Notes under the pieces: model-generated
Seen by the model: only the letters and a program-made list of their open reading frames with translations
The model's database searches: none
Told to the model about the DNA's origin: nothing
Assembly: GCA_026419785.1 (NCBI GenBank)
Contig: JAODTK010005527.1
Coordinates: forward strand, 148,741 to 212,740
Source: Sclerodactyla briareus
Taxonomy: Eukaryota; Echinodermata; Holothuroidea; Dendrochirotida; Sclerodactylidae
Length of the DNA: 64,000 nt
Reading direction: 5' to 3'
Program-made: the position numbers and the translations under genes
In this document: positions 59,080 to 64,000 of the stretch, piece after piece
Layout: each line of letters starts with the position of its first letter
Position numbering within the stretch: the stretch's first letter is position 1

Positions 59080-59620
59080 GGCCATGACTGCATAGATTCC
59101 TCCGACTCCGCCAACGAATGAAAAAGCAGTCGCTCCCGTATCGTTACCTGTAACAACACTATACTGACTTTTTAATGGTGGAGTATTTGGAAAATCCAAT
59201 TGTATTCGAGCCGTTGATCGTATCACTATTCCACATCATGAAATACATCATATTTGGTTCTACTTCTCCAGTAGCACCTTTCTCCACGGTATGATAGCAG
59301 AGGAACCCGTCTGTTTGAAATAATATGCTGCTTCCGTTGGCAAATTTTACTCATCTTAATACAACGGCGACACTGGCGGTTAGTGCGATTCTAATTCCAA
59401 AACATAAAAGCATGCGACACCCCCATCGGTCATCACAAGCCATATATTAGCCGTCTCTGTATCGATACACTGATCCATCATCCACACATCATAAAATTTT
59501 GAAGGAAACTGGAATTGAGTCTAATACGAATTTCTAAACTCCATTAATATTGAACTATTTCCTTGGTAACCTCGAATAACAATTCCACTAATTGCGTCGG
59601 TTAGGGTTATAGTCAGGGGG
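59080..59620 (-). pseudogene. Coding-like trace of an unidentified extracellular-type protein
   Basis: On the minus strand one frame reads LTITLTDAISGIVIRGYQGN, then SSILMEFRNSY, meets one TAG at 59523-59521, and continues FPSKFYDVWMMDQCIDTETA and NIWLVMTDGGVACFYVLELE. After a frame change, QTDGFLCYHTVEKGATGEV and MMYFMMWNSDTI follow, then after another change GNDTGATAFSFVGGVGG. The long run of sensible residues through three frames with few stops looks like a real exon broken by indels. Fold and family are not recognised; ISGIVIRGYQG loosely resembles a discoidin-type core strand. Confidence 0.35.
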
Positions 59621-61085
59621 TATGTAAGCTAGAAAAACTCGCGAAATATGTTAATTAGGTTAATATGTTAATAACCTTTGAGATGTTTCGTTTGACCTTA
59701 CTACTTGAAATCCACCTGATCCGCATTGCTGACAATTTCTCAGATTCGATCGGGCGTTATGTTGCTCTGTTTTTAGGCACGCTGCCTCGCGGCACTTTAA
59801 TTTACCCGACCAGAATACTAGTTTGTTCGCTGACCCCTTTGACCACACATGGGAACCGCGGGAAAATTACCGCAACCGGTAGATGTGAGTTAAATTCGTT
59901 TTGCACACGAGAGAGATGGAGCTTATCTGTTGGTTTTTGCTGTTTACACAGGCAAAGATAATGTTTGACTCTCCGCCCCTTGGCGCTAACTAATCATGCC
60001 CTGTCCCTGCGTAAACAGTGGCTGTCCACTTCAAATGAAGCGACAATCTCTGATTCCTAACTCTCAACAAATTCAGAGTGGTATCGATGTACATGGATAT
60101 TACCGACAATCAGACATTGCCAAACGGTCATCGCGGTCTCCTTCACCGCTCGAACTATATACTCAGTCGAGACCCTTGAACAAGTATGCCACTTTTTCAA
60201 TATCTTATTATTGGATGCTGCTTGATTAACGATGGAATGCGTGCGACAAGCGCTGGGCATGCTCAGCTTCACAAAACGCGATCGAGATGCACCGAATCAT
60301 GGAAGGGGTTGGACACATTCAATTTTGAAACTAGGGCGTAGCATCGAAATGTTTTTTCCCTTTACGGAAGGCTGGAAGAAGTGGCATTGTCGTCCTGCTT
60401 CCTGGGCGGGCCGCCATCCACTCAGGAGTTAGGAGTCGATTCGAAGCGTTGGTCTATTACTAGTCGGTCGAAGAGTTAGTCTGTTAACTAACCTCACGTC
60501 CGTTATGTCATTATCAAGTCATGTACATTGACGCACACTCCGTCACTCAGTTAGATGACCACAAGCCTGTTGGGATTTTGCGCTATACAACATGGATGAA
60601 TAATATAATACTAATAATAATAATAATATATAATAAATATAATATATAAAATCATAACTAAACTGGAATTAAATCCATCATCTTTTCCAGAGCAGTATTG
60701 TTTCCTTCTCTTCTGAATCCTCCGAGTGAAACTACCCCATAACCTGTGTTTAGTCTCTGACTGATGACATTCGGAAAACTGCACAACGTGGGTCCCTGAT
60801 TTAAACAATGACCCACATTTGCCCCGACCACGCCATTGTTATTTTGGGTGGATCATGGATGAATTGTGTGTTGAACGCTATTCACTCATTCATCTCATTA
60901 GTCACTCAATCAATTTAACTAACTCAAAAAGAACTATAGAACTCGCAACACCCGATCAATAATAGACTGTGCCGTTCACACTACGTCTCACGGTATATCG
61001 AACCTGATTTGACATTGTCATACTATTGTGACGATATACCGTATCGAGTTTTCCTATTTTAATTTAGTTTTGTTTAGTTTTAGTT
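59621..61085. other. No supported gene
   Basis: An AT/AAT-rich tract (60600-60652) follows TTTTGCGCTATACAACATGG, which resembles the 3' end of a SINE, but no A or B box was found upstream. A 98-codon plus frame (59665-59961) is unrecognised. Confidence 0.4.
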
Positions 61086-61442
61086 TTAGTGATAAGGGTC
61101 AGGCAGGACATAATCCGAGCGACCCCGAAGCCACACATCCCATGAAGAAAAATGACCCAAACTCGAACTAATAATTCCCCGTGATTCCTGAAAATAATCA
61201 CGACGCTTCCCACTTAGAGCAAACAACATTTTTAGGAAGACATTCACTCATTGATCACTTTTTGCGAGAAATATTTAGAATGTTCATTCCTGCAGCGCTT
61301 TGCCACCGATGTTTGAGACAGTGGCCTCTAGTTGGCCAGTAACAGGGGAAAAATCAAGAAAGTAGTGGGAAGGACAGGCCCTCGACCCTGGACAATTTGA
61401 AACCTGGATCAGTCACCCCCGAAATTGCCTCAGCGCTTGTCA

Positions 61443-61680
61443 ATAGATAGAGAGATAATTAGATAGATAGATAGTAGATATATAGATATATGATAGATAG
61501 AGATAGATAGATAGATAGATAGATAGATAGCGAGCTGGTTGATGGATGGATGGATTGATGGATTTATGGATGAAGATAGATAGATAGATAGATAGATAGG
61601 ATAGATAGATATATAGATAGATAGATAGCTAGATAGATAGATAATAATAGAATAGATAATAGATAGAGAGATAGATGTAT
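61443..61680. repeat. (GATA)n microsatellite with GATG variants
   Basis: GATA repeats with a central GATGGATGGATT variant block. Opposite-strand Ile/Ser/Tyr-rich frames are artefacts. Confidence 0.97.
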
Positions 61681-63146
61681 TCATTTACCATTGACTAAAT
61701 ATATACAATGAATTGGTTGAAAACAAGGAGCTCAAAAAAACAATAGAACGAGTAGGACATAAAAACATACGTGAAAATGTAAACAATCCCTATGACCCGG
61801 TAAATGATGTAAATGCTGTCAATTATCAGACGATTGTACTTCTTCATTCGAACTATAAAAAAACGCAAGCAAAATCAGGCCGCAACAGGGCGCTCCCGAG
61901 TTGGACTGGAGGACATAAAAAAAAAAAAAAAAAACAAAAACACTAACTGAGCATTTCATCGACGAAACCGTTGGAGATTCGATAGAATTAACCCCCGCCC
62001 ATGTTCGACTACCATTTTATCGATAGCATCGGTAACTGTCAACAAATTCCGCTGTAAAAGGGGGGGATTTTGGACATTATAGTGAACCACCAAAATATTA
62101 CGGACTGAAGGCGAAAACGAGGGTATTGTAATTTAGTATTTGATCTTTCGCTCTTATTGATTCCTTTCCGCCCTACGACATCTCGCGTCCACTAAGAGCT
62201 CACAACAGACCACTTACAATATTTCTTACTAACGCCGTCAGCCGTTACCTTTATTTCGATCCTAATGAACCATGATATTATATTGTTGAAGTAGACATCC
62301 ACACCACCAAGTTCGTGTACATCGTCCACACTTTCTTTTTCCGCGTGAAACTGACCAACTGCATCACAAGCCCACTCGGCGAACTCATCCGAGATTTACC
62401 TAGGGTGGACAGTGTGTCAATTCAGTAGTATGAAGCGTCACGATTTATTGCGATAACACGGAATTCTTCTGGCACAGTTACCTGTTACGGTGGAGGCAAA
62501 TTAAACCATGATATCCCAAAAATGGAATATTATTATTGTCGTCTATTGACAGCTGATTGGTTGCTAGTTCTGGTGTTTACCTTTCAATAGACATGTCCGC
62601 TGTTGTGTGCATGTGTGTTCTGTAGCTCGCAGCGTAGTCAGCCTTCCGAGGGATGGGGCAAGACGAGATTTTTCCCCCGATTCGGACATTCTTCACGGTT
62701 TCCTCGCTCACAGAAGTTGATACGGAGAGGGGGGGCCCCTGGGCAAACTTAGTTTAGTTGTCAGTGTAAGGGGCAGGAAGGACCATAAATCAAATAACGA
62801 ACCCGAAGCCCACCAACATCGAGGAAGAAAAATGAACCAAACTCGAACTAAATAATTCACCGTGATTCCTGAAAAATGATCAAACTGTTATGGAACGCAT
62901 GTACACTTTAGAGCAAACAACATTTTTACGAAGACAATTCCATTGATCAATTTTGCGGAGAAGAAATATTTACGAATGTCCATTCTGCAGCCCCGCGTTG
63001 CACCGAAGCTTGAGACAGTGGCCTCTAGTTGCAATAACATTGGAATTCAAACGAAGTAGTGGCAAGGACAGGCCATCAGAGTTCCATGGACAAATTGAAA
63101 AACCTGGATCAAGTCACCGCGAATGCCTCAGTCCTTGTCAGAAGAA

Positions 63147-63245
63147 GATAAGATAGATAGATAGATAGATAGATAGATGAGAGATAGATAGATAGATAGA
63201 TAGATAGATTAGATTAGATCGGATAGATAGATAGATAGATAGAGA
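63147..63245. repeat. (GATA)n microsatellite
   Basis: Equivalent position to the 61443 array in the second duplicated unit, but shorter and without the GATG block. Confidence 0.95.
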
Positions 63246-64000
63246 TTATTAGCCATTGAATGAAATATATACAATGGAAATAGGTTGAAAACGGAGCTCA
63301 AACCAAAAACGATTAGAACGAGTAGACATAAAAAGCATACATAAAAATGTAAACAATCTATGACCAGGAAATGATAGGTAAATGATGTATTATCAGACGA
63401 TTGTACTTTCTTATTCGAAACTATTAAAAACGCAAGCAAAATCAAGACGCAACAGGGCGCTCCCGAGTTGGACTGGAGACATAAAAAAAACAAAAAAAAC
63501 CAATACGGAGGGCGTTCTTGAACGGGGAGGAACAGTTGGAGATAGTATTAGGAAGTAACCCCGACCCATGTTCCGGACTACATTTTACGATAGCATCGTT
63601 AATGTCAAACAAATTGCTTTGTTGAAAATTATAGTGGAACAAGACCAAACAATTCGGCATGAAGGTGAAAAACAGAGGGTACTGGTCTTATTATTTTATA
63701 TTTCGGTTTTATTAATTTATATCAGCCTCGACATCTCGAGTCCACTAGAGGCTCACAAGCAGACAATTACAATATTTCTTACTAAACTCCGTCCAGCAGG
63801 TACATTCTACGAGCTATAAGTGAACCATGCATTATATGGTGAAGTAGGAATCCTACACCCCCAAGTTCGTGTACATCGGACACGCTTTTTCCGCGTGAAA
63901 CATGACACAACTGCATGCACAAGCCACTCGCGAATATCCGAGATTTACCTAGGGTGACTGTGTGCCAAGTTTCAGTAGGATGAAGCGTTCAAAGATTATG

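Larger units (their letters stand above)
61086..64000. repeat. Tandem duplication, ~1.6 kb units (second unit cut by window end)
   Basis: Unit A (about 61086-62460) and unit B (about 62760-64000) share, in order, GG(T/G)CAGG(C/A)AGGAC, CCCGAAGCC, AACTCGAACTAA, CCGTGATTCCTGAAAA, GAGCAAACAACATTTTTA, GAGACAGTGGCCTCTAGTTG, AACCTGGATCA, a GATA array, CAGGGCGCTCCCGAGTTGG, AAGTTCGTGTACATCG, TTTTTCCGCGTGAAAC and CCGAGATTTACCTAGGGTG. Divergence includes many indels. No coding sequence recognised. Confidence 0.88.

Noticed and set aside
61430-61684. Minus-strand Ile/Ser/Tyr-rich protein
   Set aside because: It is the translation of the GATA microsatellite.
1-64000. CRISPR array, operon-type defence system or prophage
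   Set aside because: The window is animal DNA with spliced exons and retroelements. The tandem repeats lack unique spacers of constant size.

Overview
This is eukaryotic, intron-rich, repeat-rich animal DNA. The only gene I recognise with confidence is TAF6, a histone-fold subunit of TFIID and SAGA-type complexes, on the + strand. Ten exon remnants can be followed from 5,742 to 22,638, each flanked by recognisable GT/AG splice signals. Three further possible 3' exons lie at 35.9-37.6 kb. The metazoan-style TAF6 protein, the tRNA-derived SINEs, the DIRS-type retrotransposon and the dense short repeats fit a marine invertebrate, perhaps an echinoderm, hemichordate or cephalochordate. I cannot fix the species from the sequence.

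Layout. 1-5.7 kb: diverged tandem repeats, one unit carrying a short inverted-repeat insertion. 5.7-22.6 kb: TAF6, including a recent ~600 bp tandem duplication spanning part of one exon (8.67-9.87 kb) and a striking tandem amplification of the 3' part of another exon (17.05-17.80 kb). 22.6-28.5 kb: no gene seen. 28.5-35.7 kb: a GC-rich, decayed DIRS-like tyrosine-recombinase retrotransposon with inverted terminal repeats, an internal complementary region, and gag-like, RT-RNase H and recombinase remnants. 35.9-37.6 kb: possible TAF6 3' exons. 38.5-38.9 kb and 47.8-48.05 kb: two tRNA-derived SINEs. 53.6-55.5 kb: a ~37 bp minisatellite of about 50 units. 57.2-59.6 kb: coding-like traces on the minus strand. 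61.1-64.0 kb: a ~1.6 kb tandem duplication carrying GATA microsatellites.

Many TAF6 exons and the whole retrotransposon contain single-base indels, mostly in homopolymers, while splice sites and amino-acid conservation survive. That pattern suggests uncorrected long-read sequence at least as much as gene decay, so reading frames here should be treated as approximate. I found no operon-like system, CRISPR array or defence locus. The most unusual structures are the TAF6 exon amplification and the complete DIRS architecture.
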